Assembly (NCBI GenBank): GCA_964392985.1
Contig: CAYMSF010000016.1
Span: 10,839 to 74,838 of the forward strand
Direction of reading: 5' to 3'
DNA length: 64,000 nt
DNA from: CAYMSF01 sp964392985
Lineage (GTDB): Bacteria; Verrucomicrobiota; Lentisphaeria; Victivallales; Victivallaceae
Shown: piece by piece, positions 8,556-17,170 of the stretch
How positions within the stretch are numbered: the first letter of the stretch is position 1
Layout: the number at the start of each line of letters is the position of its first letter
The notes under the pieces: generated by a model
What the model was told of the DNA's origin: nothing
The model's input: only the letters and a program-made list of their open reading frames with translations
Database searches by the model: none
Position numbers and translations under genes: made by a program

Positions 8556-10808
8556 TTATGCGTTTTCCTGTTTTGTTTTTTCGAGATCGCTGTCCCTCAA
8601 ACTGGCTGCTTGCCTGTATTTAGAGACCGTTGATTCCGATGTGTTGTAATTAAAAGCAATCTGTCTGTTACAATCGCCACGATTCCAGCCGTCATTGATC
8701 GCGGTGATCCTCTCGGATTCAGTCATCGCTTTCCATGCTTTCGCTTTGCTACCCACCGTTTTTTTCAGCTTCTTAGTCTTGGTCCTATTGCGGTTTTGTA
8801 GATTCTCGACCTCGGCATCGGTAACCTCAGTTACGCGCCATCCCGTATTCGCGGCACTCAGGTCTATTTCAGCCTTGAACGGGGTTGCGCTACTTTTAGG
8901 TTCAGACCGGTTTTTTTCAGCTTTCAGCACCAGTGATATGTTATCGTTTGTACTGGCCTGAAGCGCATGGATTTTTTTATCAGTTTTATTAGAAATCTGG
9001 CTAGTGCCAGCAATGTCGGACTGGCGATTGCAATGATGAATTACGATAACTGCTATCCCTTGTTCTTTGAGTCGACAAATCCATCTGTAGAATTTATTCC
9101 AGATGCCTGCATATTCACCGTTTGTGGTCAGAGTGGACAGGTTGTCAATAACCACCACCGAAACCTTCAAACCCGGCGTGCCTTCGTGGTCTGTGGCATA
9201 ACTGATAGCTTTGCTGAACTCTTCCTGGTCATCTGGACTGGCAAGGTCATGATAAGTTCCAAGCTTTAAGATGAAGTTGTCTTTGTTTGTATCGCTGTCG
9301 GCGTATATTTCGTGCAACCGTTTCAATCTTGAACCGATTTCTCCGTCATCCATTTCGCCCGATCCATATAAGACTTTGTGAATTTTCCCATCTGTTTTCC
9401 ATTTATCTTGGAAAACACTTTTGCCATGAACCAGTGCCAGTGCCATGCTGAGCGCTGCCCATGATTTTCCAACTCCGGTGTCAGCATACACCACCACAAA
9501 CCCCTTTCTGCGTAAGACTGTTTCGATTATAAACGGTTCCTGCTTTTTTTTTTCCAGTTCGCTACCAGTCATTAAACCGCAATCGTTCTCCTGCAAAGGC
9601 TCTGGAATATGAACTCCGCAGGTTTCAGCTTCTTCCCGGAATTCCTTAACTGCGATCACTGTAATCTCGTCAAAACTGCCTTCCAGCATGTTTTCGTCAA
9701 GCTTAGCGTTCGGATTCCATGTATGATTCTTGAACTTTACTACCCTGAAATTTACGCCATGCTCATGGAGTTGCATGTATACCTTGATCGCAATCCGGTA
9801 TTTCTCTAACGGGTCCGCACCCGGTTTATCAAGCAACAACCAGTATACATCTCGTCCATAAAGCGTTGAGAAGTCCGTTTTCTCCACCGCCTCAACACCT
9901 CCGTAAAATGAACTGAAGATCGCCAGCTCGCCACCAGAGTTGAAAAGAACGAGGTCCAGAATATCTGTAAGGAATATTACGGCAGTTTTGTGGTTGTGAA
10001 TCAGATTGGCGTTGTATAACGGATAGTTGCCTATCGGCATGGTGTAAAGTAGAATTTCTGTAGGGTCGCCGGTATGGATATAAAATGAGACCGGAAGGAA
10101 TACCGTTTTGCCATGGATTTTCTTTATTATGACGCAGTATGCCAGCACGCCGCCCTCGACCAGAAAAGGAATAAACTTTTCGTCAGCTTCCTTTTCAAAC
10201 GTCATATTGACTACTGACCGTGCCCAGACAGTCTGCCCTAAGTTCAATTCCTCTGTAATGTCGTGGCTGATATTAAAGTGATAAGCCAGGTGTTCTGTTG
10301 ACTGCCGGTCTGTTTCTTCCAAAATTATCGACGGATTGAAATTCCCTGTAACGGTATTCTCGAACGACTCCGGTCTTGTCATCGCCCATTTCTTAATCGG
10401 ATTAAACACAGAAAAAAGCCGGATGAAAAAGTGCAGAGCGTCAGCAAATTCATGGATAAGTGATGTATCCTCGTAGAAATATTTAATCAGTTTAAATTCT
10501 GTTCGATAAGGCGTTCTGCATACTAGAGATGGATTATCGGCTATAGTTTTTAGATCTAATTTAAATTTTCCGTCTTTGATGGCATAGCCATCACCTTCAT
10601 GCTTCCCTGCCAACCACTCTTTAATGCGTCCGGTTAGAGTTGTCAACAGAAATAATTCTACTAGCGACCTGAGTATCATGTGAAATTCATATTTATAATT
10701 TCGCTGATACGCACGTAATTTGAGAATTGAACGGATAAATTCTGCCGAACAAAATTGTTCCGATGGCAGAATTACGATTTCTTCTTTTTTTAGGTTTGAC
10801 ATTTCCAT
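8556..10808 (-). CDS. RepA-like RecA-fold ATPase with C-terminal HTH
   Basis: A 750-residue protein with a clear RecA/RepA-helicase ATPase core: Walker A VVVYADTGVGKSW at about 438-450, Walker B VSVVVIDNLS near 549-558, and GIAVIVIHHCNRQ after it. Residues about 320-395, WLLLDKPGADPLEKY and so on, look like a Toprim-type strand-helix region but I cannot place the metal ligands. Residues about 690-735 (WNRGDCNRQIAFNYNTSESTVSKYRQA) form a resolvase/terminase-like helix-turn-helix. The N-terminal 300 residues I do not recognise. Likely a replicative helicase or helicase-primase of the element. Directly upstream lies an origin-like intergenic region with repeats and a palindrome. Confidence 0.75.
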   Translation of the reverse strand: MEMSNLKKEEIVILPSEQFCSAEFIRSILKLRAYQRNYKYEFHMILRSLVELFLLTTLTGRIKEWLAGKHEGDGYAIKDGKFKLDLKTIADNPSLVCRTPYRTEFKLIKYFYEDTSLIHEFADALHFFIRLFSVFNPIKKWAMTRPESFENTVTGNFNPSIILEETDRQSTEHLAYHFNISHDITEELNLGQTVWARSVVNMTFEKEADEKFIPFLVEGGVLAYCVIIKKIHGKTVFLPVSFYIHTGDPTEILLYTMPIGNYPLYNANLIHNHKTAVIFLTDILDLVLFNSGGELAIFSSFYGGVEAVEKTDFSTLYGRDVYWLLLDKPGADPLEKYRIAIKVYMQLHEHGVNFRVVKFKNHTWNPNAKLDENMLEGSFDEITVIAVKEFREEAETCGVHIPEPLQENDCGLMTGSELEKKKQEPFIIETVLRRKGFVVVYADTGVGKSWAALSMALALVHGKSVFQDKWKTDGKIHKVLYGSGEMDDGEIGSRLKRLHEIYADSDTNKDNFILKLGTYHDLASPDDQEEFSKAISYATDHEGTPGLKVSVVVIDNLSTLTTNGEYAGIWNKFYRWICRLKEQGIAVIVIHHCNRQSDIAGTSQISNKTDKKIHALQASTNDNISLVLKAEKNRSEPKSSATPFKAEIDLSAANTGWRVTEVTDAEVENLQNRNRTKTKKLKKTVGSKAKAWKAMTESERITAINDGWNRGDCNRQIAFNYNTSESTVSKYRQAASLRDSDLEKTKQENA

Positions 10809-10847
10809 GTCTCCTTTTGTTTGTTTTTATTTATATATTTTAAGTTC

Positions 10848-10922
10848 AAAACACGATAAATCGATATATTTACTTCCCTCAATAATTTGAGGGAAGTATC
10901 AATAATTAAACACAATAAATCG
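10848..10922. repeat. Iteron-like direct repeat flanking a hairpin
   Basis: AAACACGATAAATCG at 10849-10863 and AAACACAATAAATCG at 10908-10922 match at 14 of 15 positions and flank the perfect stem at 10871-10898. Direct repeats of this size upstream of a RepA-like gene are typical of a replication origin or an autoregulatory site. Confidence 0.6.
10871..10898. terminator. Perfect 12-bp hairpin between the winged-helix and RepA-like genes
   Basis: TACTTCCCTCAA at 10871-10882 pairs exactly with TTGAGGGAAGTA at 10887-10898 around a four-base loop. It sits after the stop of the minus-strand winged-helix gene and before the RepA-like start. No strong U-tract follows on either strand, so an origin or operator role is as likely as termination. 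Confidence 0.55.
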
Positions 10923-10923
10923 T

Positions 10924-10939
10924 AAAATTACGTAATTTT
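10924..10939. promoter_or_regulatory. 16-bp perfect palindrome upstream of the RepA-like gene
   Basis: AAAATTACGTAATTTT is its own reverse complement and directly follows the second iteron-like repeat. Such a site would suit a dimeric DNA-binding protein, for instance the element's HTH protein. The remainder of 10809-11112 is AT-rich without a gene. Confidence 0.5.
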
Positions 10940-11112
10940 CGATCATTGAAAAATTTTAAAATCAACGTCGGCTAAAGCTATAAACGCTTTAATCTAAATA
11001 AATATCTACCCATAAATGAATTATGGAATTATAACACGCTTGGTGAACAACGTGTTGACTAGCGGTTTTCATAAGAAAATAATCTTTTTTTACGGTCTCT
11101 TTGATTGAATCG

Positions 11113-12105
11113 TTAAATATTTATTTTTGACATAACATCAATTCCTTTCTGGCTGATTTTATATGTTTGGTTCTGGCTGGTTGGGTGTTCCGGCAGACAC
11201 CGGATCACCAGCCCTTGCGATACCGCTTTGGAGAGATAATTTTTCCTGAAAGTTGACAGGTCTGAATGTTTAAACTTTACCATCAAATCCCGTGATGATA
11301 TTGGTTGCTGAATATTTACCATTATTGAAAGTAGTCGGCGCATCTGTCGAGTAAGATTATCCGTAGTAGCGTTGGTTTGATTCAAAATTTTTATAGCTGT
11401 CGGATAAGAAACTTTATGAATTTCGTCAAACATTGCTAACAAATTATTTTCAAGACTGTCGGACTTTTTCCTGATTAAGGTTGAAATCAAATTTGTCAAG
11501 TCAAATTGTACCAGTGGCGGCGCATTTTTGAAAAGAATGAATAAACATAATAAAAACCAGGTAAGTTTATTGTATTCATCGAAAAAAATATCTTCAGAAT
11601 AAGTTTTAAAAATAAAAATTGCTTTGATGTAATGATTGATAGATTCTTTGTCCACAATTTCTTTAAAAATCATGATAATATCTTGCATGCGTGAAGGCGG
11701 AAAATGTATCTGATTGATTACTGAAAATACGGTTGTATTTAGCTTTAAAATTTTATTTGTCTTGAGAAAAATATCTATCGATTTTTCCGTGCTATTGACG
11801 GAATTAATTATAAACTGGAATGCTTTAATGACATTTCTGATTATTTGCAAGTCTTTAGCAATACATTTGGGCGCATTGCCGAAAAAAACGTCTCTAACCT
11901 GATCGTGATTAATTTCTGGATGCTCAATGGATAGAATGGCAATAATTGTGGCTATTTGATTTTTTACCTTGTCTGATGGAGGCAGGTGATAGTTTGCCCC
12001 TTGTAAGAAGGCAAACACTTCAGCCGCTTCGATACCATTGTTAAAAATATCATGCGTTATATATACTTGTAAATTTGGAAGCATGGCGTAATTATTCGCT
12101 TTCAT
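11113..12105 (-). CDS. Winged-helix protein of the element, function unknown
   Basis: A 330-residue protein. The body is AT-rich, helical and unrecognised. The last 75 residues (about 255-330) read as a winged helix: QPISSRDLMVKFKHSDLSTFRKNYLSKAVSQGLV followed by a P-T-S-Q-N-Q-T-Y wing. This matches the C-terminal domain seen at the end of Fic-family and some ATP-binding regulatory proteins (the DRKNFRERYLxPALxxGLI pattern), but no Fic HPFxxGNGR motif is present. It starts inside the end of the upstream HTH gene (14-bp overlap), so the two are co-translated. A replication initiator or regulator is plausible. Confidence 0.5.
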   Translation of the reverse strand: MKANNYAMLPNLQVYITHDIFNNGIEAAEVFAFLQGANYHLPPSDKVKNQIATIIAILSIEHPEINHDQVRDVFFGNAPKCIAKDLQIIRNVIKAFQFIINSVNSTEKSIDIFLKTNKILKLNTTVFSVINQIHFPPSRMQDIIMIFKEIVDKESINHYIKAIFIFKTYSEDIFFDEYNKLTWFLLCLFILFKNAPPLVQFDLTNLISTLIRKKSDSLENNLLAMFDEIHKVSYPTAIKILNQTNATTDNLTRQMRRLLSIMVNIQQPISSRDLMVKFKHSDLSTFRKNYLSKAVSQGLVIRCLPEHPTSQNQTYKISQKGIDVMSKINI

Positions 12106-12472
12106 TTTTATTATTTTTGATGGTATTCATTGGTGCTGGAATGAACTCTTTTGAGGCTAAATATTGCAGTAAAGATTTTTCATCAACCAAAACCTTACCA
12201 CTCTTTGCCTTAGACAGTTTGGCGCTTTTTAGAGACCCATTACGGATCATCCTGTATATGCTCCATCTGCCAATTCCATAATTTAGCTCAATCGAGCGTG
12301 GAGACAGCCATTTAGATTTATTTTCATTGTATTGTGCTGTTTCAGTCTCTATGAGCGGTCTTACAGTAATTCCATATCCTTGCTGCTTGAACAGTGGCTC
12401 CATCCCCGCGATCAATGTCATGAGTTGCGGCGGTGGCGTTATTGAACTTTTCATTTTTTTTAAAATCTCCAA
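12092..12472 (-). CDS. Excisionase/MerR-like HTH protein
   Basis: A 126-residue protein whose second half, LSPRSIELNYGIGRWSIYRMIRNGSLKSAKLSKAKSGKVLVDEKSLLQYLAS (about 62-113), has the layout of the small HTH_17/excisionase family: a helix-turn-helix reading the major groove and a basic wing. In mobile elements such proteins direct excision or control replication genes. It precedes and overlaps the winged-helix gene. No partner integrase is present. Confidence 0.7.
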   Translation of the reverse strand: MEILKKMKSSITPPPQLMTLIAGMEPLFKQQGYGITVRPLIETETAQYNENKSKWLSPRSIELNYGIGRWSIYRMIRNGSLKSAKLSKAKSGKVLVDEKSLLQYLASKEFIPAPMNTIKNNKNESE

Positions 12473-12496
12473 TTTTTTTTAATCTTATGAGTGATG

Positions 12497-12527
12497 CCGT
12501 TAGTGTCTGCGAATCAGACACTAACGG
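12497..12527. terminator. Perfect 13-bp hairpin between the Sel1-like and HTH genes
   Basis: CCGTTAGTGTCTG at 12497-12509 pairs exactly with CAGACACTAACGG at 12515-12527, with TTTT following on the plus strand. The gene it follows (Sel1-like) is on the minus strand, where no U-tract follows, so it may instead block antisense transcription or be a binding or recombination site. Confidence 0.65.
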
Positions 12528-12534
12528 TTTTCAT

Positions 12535-13098
12535 TTATCCTTTTTGTTGCATTGCCTTATAGGCCCTACTGTGCATCATCATATCGTCGTTGCGCAAAAT
12601 TCCAGATTCTACGGCTCCCACCTCCTCTGCCTCATTCCACCAGCTCAACGCTTGCCCTTCATCTCTAACTACGCCGAAGCCGTTGAATAGACAACCACCC
12701 AAGCTTTTCATCGCACCTCGATGCCCCTGTGTCGCCGCTTTGCGATACCAGTCAGCGGCCTCGACATTTAATAGTATCGCCAGCCTGTATTGAGAAGGTG
12801 CATGTCCTTGCTCCGCTGCCTTGCGGTAAAATTTCATTGCGAGATCTATATCTTGAACGATGATTTTTTCATCGTTTTCGAAATAGAAAACGTCTCGCCC
12901 GTATCGTGCTTTTTCTGCCTTCACGTACTGAAAGAGAACTAGCGGCACATCCTGGGCTATTCCCTCGTGGTACAGAGCTACCTGATACTGGGCTTCTGGA
13001 TCTCCTTTTTCTGCGGCTTCCAGGCACTTTTTGATAGCATCTGGAACGTTTTTCTTTTCTTCTACTACTTCTTCTATGCCATCTTGATTTTTTTTCAT
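12535..13098 (-). CDS. Sel1-repeat protein
   Basis: A 187-residue protein built of Sel1/TPR-like helical hairpins: AAEKGDPEAQYQVALYHEG near 28-46, AMKFYRKAAEQGHAPSQYRLAILL near 88-111, AADWYRKAATQGHRGAMKSLGGCLFNGFGV near 115-144 and ALSWWNEAEEVGAVESG after. These are protein-protein interaction scaffolds; no catalytic site is expected. There is no signal peptide. GGAGG lies 6 bases upstream of the start. Its role in the element, as cargo or defence/regulatory adaptor, is unknown. Confidence 0.82.
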   Translation of the reverse strand: MKKNQDGIEEVVEEKKNVPDAIKKCLEAAEKGDPEAQYQVALYHEGIAQDVPLVLFQYVKAEKARYGRDVFYFENDEKIIVQDIDLAMKFYRKAAEQGHAPSQYRLAILLNVEAADWYRKAATQGHRGAMKSLGGCLFNGFGVVRDEGQALSWWNEAEEVGAVESGILRNDDMMMHSRAYKAMQQKG

Positions 13099-13247
13099 GG
13101 CACCACCTCCTTTAAAAGGGTGTTTATTATTTTAATACCGAATTTGAAAATACTGATTCTGTTTGTGGCCACCAAACATTATCGGCGTTTCAATGATAAA
13201 ATTATATCCCGAAAAAATTATAAAAGCAATAGGTAATAAAGATCGTT

Positions 13248-13274
13248 CATGGACACTCCACCAGAGTGTCCATG
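13248..13274 (+). terminator. Perfect 11-bp hairpin with T5 tract
   Basis: CATGGACACTC at 13248-13258 pairs exactly with GAGTGTCCATG at 13264-13274 and is followed by TTTTT on the plus strand, a textbook intrinsic terminator. No plus-strand gene precedes it, so the transcript it would end is unknown: an unrecognised RNA or a barrier. Confidence 0.65.
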
Positions 13275-13669
13275 TTTTTGATTATGGGGGTGTGCATTTA
13301 ATACCAAAGAGCTAACAGTTATAGACAAGACAGATTAGGAATTTCGCGATGGATTTTTGGCTATTAACCGTAGAACTATATGAATATCGTAATAGTATTT
13401 TTGGTAAAAATAGGCGCCAAAAATCAATCAGGCGTCTATCAATGTAACCGAATTGGTATAATAACTTTTTTGATTATGGTGCGAGTATTGTCAACAACGG
13501 ACTTAAAAGGAGTGGGATATAGAGTTTATATCCACAAGGTTTAGTAAATATGAAATAGTGATGTTTTTATTATAGTTTGACGGTACCTGTGTGGAAAAAC
13601 AGAAAAAAATTAGGAATCACTTATAAGATTTAAGAAATTGTGGTGAAAATAGATAGGTCAGATTTTAAC

Positions 13670-13747
13670 TATTGCTCCGAAACGAAACCACATTGCATTC
13701 TTTGGCTTGTATTCCTCTTGATTATGTAAGCCGGTTTCGGAGCAATA
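13670..13747. repeat. 14-bp inverted repeat after the unknown 279-aa gene
   Basis: TATTGCTCCGAAAC at 13670-13683 and its exact reverse complement GTTTCGGAGCAATA at 13734-13747 are 50 bases apart, just beyond the stop of the 279-residue gene. The rest of 13099-13753 contains no gene that I can support. Confidence 0.6.
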
Positions 13748-13753
13748 CAATTG

Positions 13754-14593
13754 TCAAGGGAAAATATTTTTGAGAGAACGCCACCATTCAGTGCCGTCTT
13801 TTTGGGACTTTTCATCGTCTAAAGCAATTTCCTTAAACCAGCGATCTCTGTGAAGTGTGTTCGCAAAAATTATTCCATCATCTGTTTGTTTCCAGCGATC
13901 ATATTTTTTTATTATTGCGGGTGATTGTTTTTCTGTTATGTTGAATTTTCTGAAAATGTTAGCGTATGCGCGACTTTTATGTTTATATTTGCCCGACTGT
14001 TCCAGATTATATATTTCTTTGAATATTTCTGCAAGACTAAACATCCTATTTTGTATATCTTGATTCGGCAGACTATCCATATGTAAAGGTTGATCTTTCA
14101 ACGTATATTTTTTTAAATGCAAACGAGTCTCTTTCGCTTTTACTTTATTCATTGTTAATATCGCCGAATCTTGTTTTTTACATTTTTCTTTATATTTGGC
14201 AAGAGCCCTATCTATGACATGTAATGTGTAGCGCAATAAATATGGCAAATCAAAAGACTTTTGTTTAAGAAACTTATTTAATTCTGTATTGATTTTACAA
14301 AGTTCTTTAGGATTTGAAGTAAAGAATTCATAATCTGCTTTGAGGAACACTTTAAAAATGTCTGTATCAAAGTTATTTTTTTTAAACTCTGCCAATAATT
14401 TTTCGGACCGACATAACTCCTTAGCGAGAATAATACTATTTTCATCCGGATGCAAATTTTGTTCAGATTTATCAGGAATAACTCTATTATTTTCATTTTC
14501 TGTACCCGAATAATAGCGAACAAGATTCTTTGGGTTAAAGTTATAATAACAGGTATCAGAAATATTTTCAGGGTGCTTTATTTGCTTTTTCAT
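13754..14593 (-). CDS. Unknown basic protein of the element
   Basis: A 279-residue, Lys-rich, mostly helical protein. I recognise no family. Visible features are long charged helices in the middle, a hydrophilic N-terminus, and a C-terminal NTLHRDRWFKEIALDDEKSQKDGTEWWRSLKNIF segment. No signal peptide or membrane segment. Its start overlaps the stop of the preceding 70-residue gene by 4 bp, so the two are coupled. Its position as the second gene from the tRNA end of the element suggests a replication, mobility or accessory role, but nothing in the sequence shows which. Confidence 0.6.
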   Translation of the reverse strand: MKKQIKHPENISDTCYYNFNPKNLVRYYSGTENENNRVIPDKSEQNLHPDENSIILAKELCRSEKLLAEFKKNNFDTDIFKVFLKADYEFFTSNPKELCKINTELNKFLKQKSFDLPYLLRYTLHVIDRALAKYKEKCKKQDSAILTMNKVKAKETRLHLKKYTLKDQPLHMDSLPNQDIQNRMFSLAEIFKEIYNLEQSGKYKHKSRAYANIFRKFNITEKQSPAIIKKYDRWKQTDDGIIFANTLHRDRWFKEIALDDEKSQKDGTEWWRSLKNIFP

Positions 14594-14802
14594 TTTTTCA
14601 TCCTTTTCGCATAATTCAAGATTTTTTTAATTAAATCAATCGACAACGAATCTGCCAACAGTTTTAACTCTTCACGCTCTGGTTCCGGCTGTGAAATTAG
14701 CTTTATCGGTGTGTCGGTCATGCCCATGAAGTATCGTCTTGAATGGTTGGGTGTAAGCGTTCTCGGATTATCATAAAACATAAACGATACCAATTCGTTC
14801 AC
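14590..14802 (-). CDS. Small unknown protein, first gene of the element
   Basis: A 70-residue protein with a hydrophilic N-terminal half and a C-terminal amphipathic helix (EELKLLADSLSIDLIKKILNYAKRMKK). I recognise no family. Accepted as real because it is coupled (4-bp overlap) to the 279-residue gene and lies behind a set of short upstream repeats. It could be a small regulator. Confidence 0.45.
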   Translation of the reverse strand: MNELVSFMFYDNPRTLTPNHSRRYFMGMTDTPIKLISQPEPEREELKLLADSLSIDLIKKILNYAKRMKK

Positions 14803-14849
14803 ATTGATAGATAATCAAATTGTCAATAAACGTCTATTACCGGCAAAAA

Positions 14850-14882
14850 AATGTTTCAAAAATGTTTCAAATTTTGTTTCAT
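14850..14882. repeat. Three tandem TGTTTCA repeats upstream of the first element gene
   Basis: AATGTTTCAAA-type units recur three times in 14850-14882 (ATGTTTCAAA, ATGTTTCAAA, TTGTTTCA). They lie about 50 bases upstream of the minus-strand 70-residue gene and 60 bases from the tRNA 3' end, where an operator or recombinase arm site could be. Confidence 0.45.
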
Positions 14883-14941
14883 TAGCCCTATTTAGCAAGT
14901 TTGGACAGGATGTCACAAATATGCTATTTGAGGCAAAAAAC

Positions 14942-15017
14942 TGGAGCCAATGAACGGAATCGAACCGTTGACCTGCTCATTACGAGTGAGCTGCTCTACC
15001 GACTGAGCTACATTGGC
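14942..15017 (-). tRNA. tRNA-Thr (anticodon CGU)
   Basis: A full cloverleaf with encoded CCA is read on the minus strand. The acceptor stem GCCAATG pairs with CATTGGC, the D arm is AGCTC..GAGC, the anticodon stem GCTCA/TGAGC holds the loop CTCGTAA with anticodon CGU (reads ACG), and the T arm has GGTTCGATTCC. The discriminator base is U. Its 3' end faces the AT-rich element, the usual arrangement for an element integrated at a tRNA gene. Confidence 0.95.
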
Positions 15018-15214
15018 ATTGAATATTGCCGGGATGACATCGTATAATTTAGCTGATTATCCTGAAATTCAAGTAACAAAAACAAAAAACCACCATTTTT
15101 AGTAGCTGTTATTCATAACGCATCCGTGCGGAATGGCATGGCGCTGGTCTTTTCCGATGGAGTGGGTTGTTGCCTAAAGTCGGACTTTGAGTTGCGCGAT
15201 GGTGGAATTCCCGA

Positions 15215-16297
15215 CTAAATAACGTAATTACCGGTCCAGGTGTCGTTATTGGCATAGACTCTTGATTCCTGGGGTACGAGGAATACTTCATCATGCGGAG
15301 CAACGGTATTGCCGTGATAGGTATCATGGGAGAGATGTACTTGAATCAGGCGGTTCTGCCGGTCAACAAGTTCAACTTTGACGATTGGTCCGGCAGTAAG
15401 CACCCGGTGAACTCTCGCCGGGAGTGAAAAACCGGTTCCTGGCGAGCGTTGAATAGTCAATTCATGCGGACGCACGAGCATTCTGGCAGTATTCTCCCCG
15501 TTTTCAGAGAGTGGAACCGTATCATTAAAAATAGCGTTGTCGCTTTCGATACGGCCGTGAAAAACGTTGACATCGCCAAGAAACTGCATAACGAACTCAG
15601 AGGCGGGGCGGTGAAATACTTCATCCGGCGTACCGGCCTGTTCAATGGCGCCGCGATTCATAACGACGATCCGGTCGGCGACTTCCAGTGCCTCCTCCTG
15701 ATCATGGGTGACGAAAATACTCGTTACATGGAGCGTGTCGTGCAGCGTGCGCAACCATTGGCGCAGTTCCGCCCTGACTTTCGCATCAAGCGCGCCGAAC
15801 GGTTCGTCCAGCAGCAGGACTTTGGGTTCAATCGCGAGGGCGCGGGCAAGAGCGATGCGCTGGCGTTGTCCGCCGGACAATTGTGACGGGTAGCGTCCCG
15901 CCATGGTTTCCATCTGCACCAGGCGCAGCAGTTCATTGACTTTGTCTTTGATATATTGTTTTGTCGGCCTGTCTTTGCGCGGTTTCACGCGCATTCCGAA
16001 AGCGATATTCTCAAATACCGTCATGTGGCGGAACAGGGCGTAATGTTGAAATACAAAGCCAACCTGACGGCGGTTTACCGGACTTTCGGTTACGGTCTGG
16101 CTGTCGAACAGGATATCGGCATTGGAACCCTTGTCCGCCTCCTCAAGCCCGGCGACAATGCGCAGCAGCGTGGTTTTGCCCGAACCTGATGGTCCGAGGA
16201 GCGCGGTCAATTCGCCTGACTTGAATTCAATGTTGACATTTTTCAAGGCGTGGAAATCGCCGAAGGTTTTATTAATATTTTTTAGTATTATGCTCAT
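15215..16297 (-). CDS. cysA: Sulfate/thiosulfate ABC transporter, ATP-binding subunit CysA
   Basis: Powers import of sulfate or thiosulfate across the inner membrane by ATP hydrolysis. In 360 residues it has Walker A GPSGSGKTT at 35-43, the Q-loop FQHYALF near 83, the ABC signature LSGGQRQR at 140-147, Walker B LLLDEP at 161-166 and the switch His in VTHDQ near 197, followed by a C-terminal TOBE-like regulatory region (about 240-350). It is the last gene of sbp-cysT-cysW-cysA, 21 bases after cysW. The length and the VTHDQEEALEVADRIVVMNRG stretch match CysA rather than the related PotA or UgpC. Confidence 0.95.
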   Translation of the reverse strand: MSIILKNINKTFGDFHALKNVNIEFKSGELTALLGPSGSGKTTLLRIVAGLEEADKGSNADILFDSQTVTESPVNRRQVGFVFQHYALFRHMTVFENIAFGMRVKPRKDRPTKQYIKDKVNELLRLVQMETMAGRYPSQLSGGQRQRIALARALAIEPKVLLLDEPFGALDAKVRAELRQWLRTLHDTLHVTSIFVTHDQEEALEVADRIVVMNRGAIEQAGTPDEVFHRPASEFVMQFLGDVNVFHGRIESDNAIFNDTVPLSENGENTARMLVRPHELTIQRSPGTGFSLPARVHRVLTAGPIVKVELVDRQNRLIQVHLSHDTYHGNTVAPHDEVFLVPQESRVYANNDTWTGNYVI

Positions 16298-16318
16298 ATT
16301 TTATTCTGCTCCGTTTAT

Positions 16319-17167
16319 TCAGCTGCGTTTACTTTTCCATTCCACAATACTTTTGAGTACCAGGGTGACGAGTGCCAGCCCCGCCAGTAGCGATGCCACC
16401 GCAAAAGCCGCGACAAAATTATATTCATTGTACAGCACTTCCACCTGTAACGGCAAGGTATTGGTTTCCCCGCGGATATGGCCGGAGACGACGGAAACCG
16501 CGCCGAACTCGCCCATTGCCCGGGCGTTACAGAGAATTACACCATACAATAAGCCCCATTTGATATTCGGCAGCGTCACCCGGCGGAAAGTCTGCCAGCC
16601 GTTGGCGCCGAGACTGAGTGCGGCCTGCTCCTCTTCCGTGCCTTGTTCACTCATAAGCGGAATCAACTCTCTGGCGACGAACGGGAATGTGACAAAGACC
16701 GTTGCCAGAACAATACCCGGAACGGCGAAAATGATTTGAATATCGTTTGCCGCCAGCCATGGTCCCAGCCAACCGTGCAAGCCGAATAATAATACATAAA
16801 TTAAACCGGAAACTACCGGCGATACTGCAAACGGCAGGTCAATCAGTGTGATAATCAGGCTTTTGCCTTTGAACCGGAATTTCGCCAGCGCCCAGGATGC
16901 CGCCAGACCGAAAATAAGATTGAGCGGAACGGCGATCACGGCGACGAGCAGGGTAAGTTTAAGCGCGGTTACCGCGTCCTTCTCAGTAACACTTGCCCAC
17001 CACAACGACACACCGGAGCTGAATGCCTCTTTCAGCACGATGACCAAGGGCATGACGACGAAGAGGAAAAGGAAACCCAGCGCGATAATGGTAATGATTA
17101 TATTAACCAGTAACGGCGGATGCAGCCCCGGACGTTTATCAGTCGATTTCAGTATATTTATCGCCAT
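16319..17167 (-). CDS. cysW: Sulfate ABC transporter permease CysW
   Basis: One of the two membrane subunits of the sulfate importer. It has six predicted membrane helices in 282 residues, the first at about 20-45, and the EAA loop that docks onto CysA: EEQAALSLGANGWQTFRRVTLPNI (about 178-201). A Met-rich or Cys-rich metal site is absent, consistent with sulfate rather than molybdate. It starts 3 bases after the cysT stop, so it is co-translated with it. CysW is told from CysT by order and by the VVMPLVIVLKEAFSSG N-terminus. Confidence 0.93.
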   Translation of the reverse strand: MAINILKSTDKRPGLHPPLLVNIIITIIALGFLFLFVVMPLVIVLKEAFSSGVSLWWASVTEKDAVTALKLTLLVAVIAVPLNLIFGLAASWALAKFRFKGKSLIITLIDLPFAVSPVVSGLIYVLLFGLHGWLGPWLAANDIQIIFAVPGIVLATVFVTFPFVARELIPLMSEQGTEEEQAALSLGANGWQTFRRVTLPNIKWGLLYGVILCNARAMGEFGAVSVVSGHIRGETNTLPLQVEVLYNEYNFVAAFAVASLLAGLALVTLVLKSIVEWKSKRS

Positions 17168-17170
17168 GGG

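Noticed and set aside
5884..14802. Complete inovirus prophage.
   Set aside because: No coat-protein-like small hydrophobic gene, Zot-type ATPase or secretin within the element.
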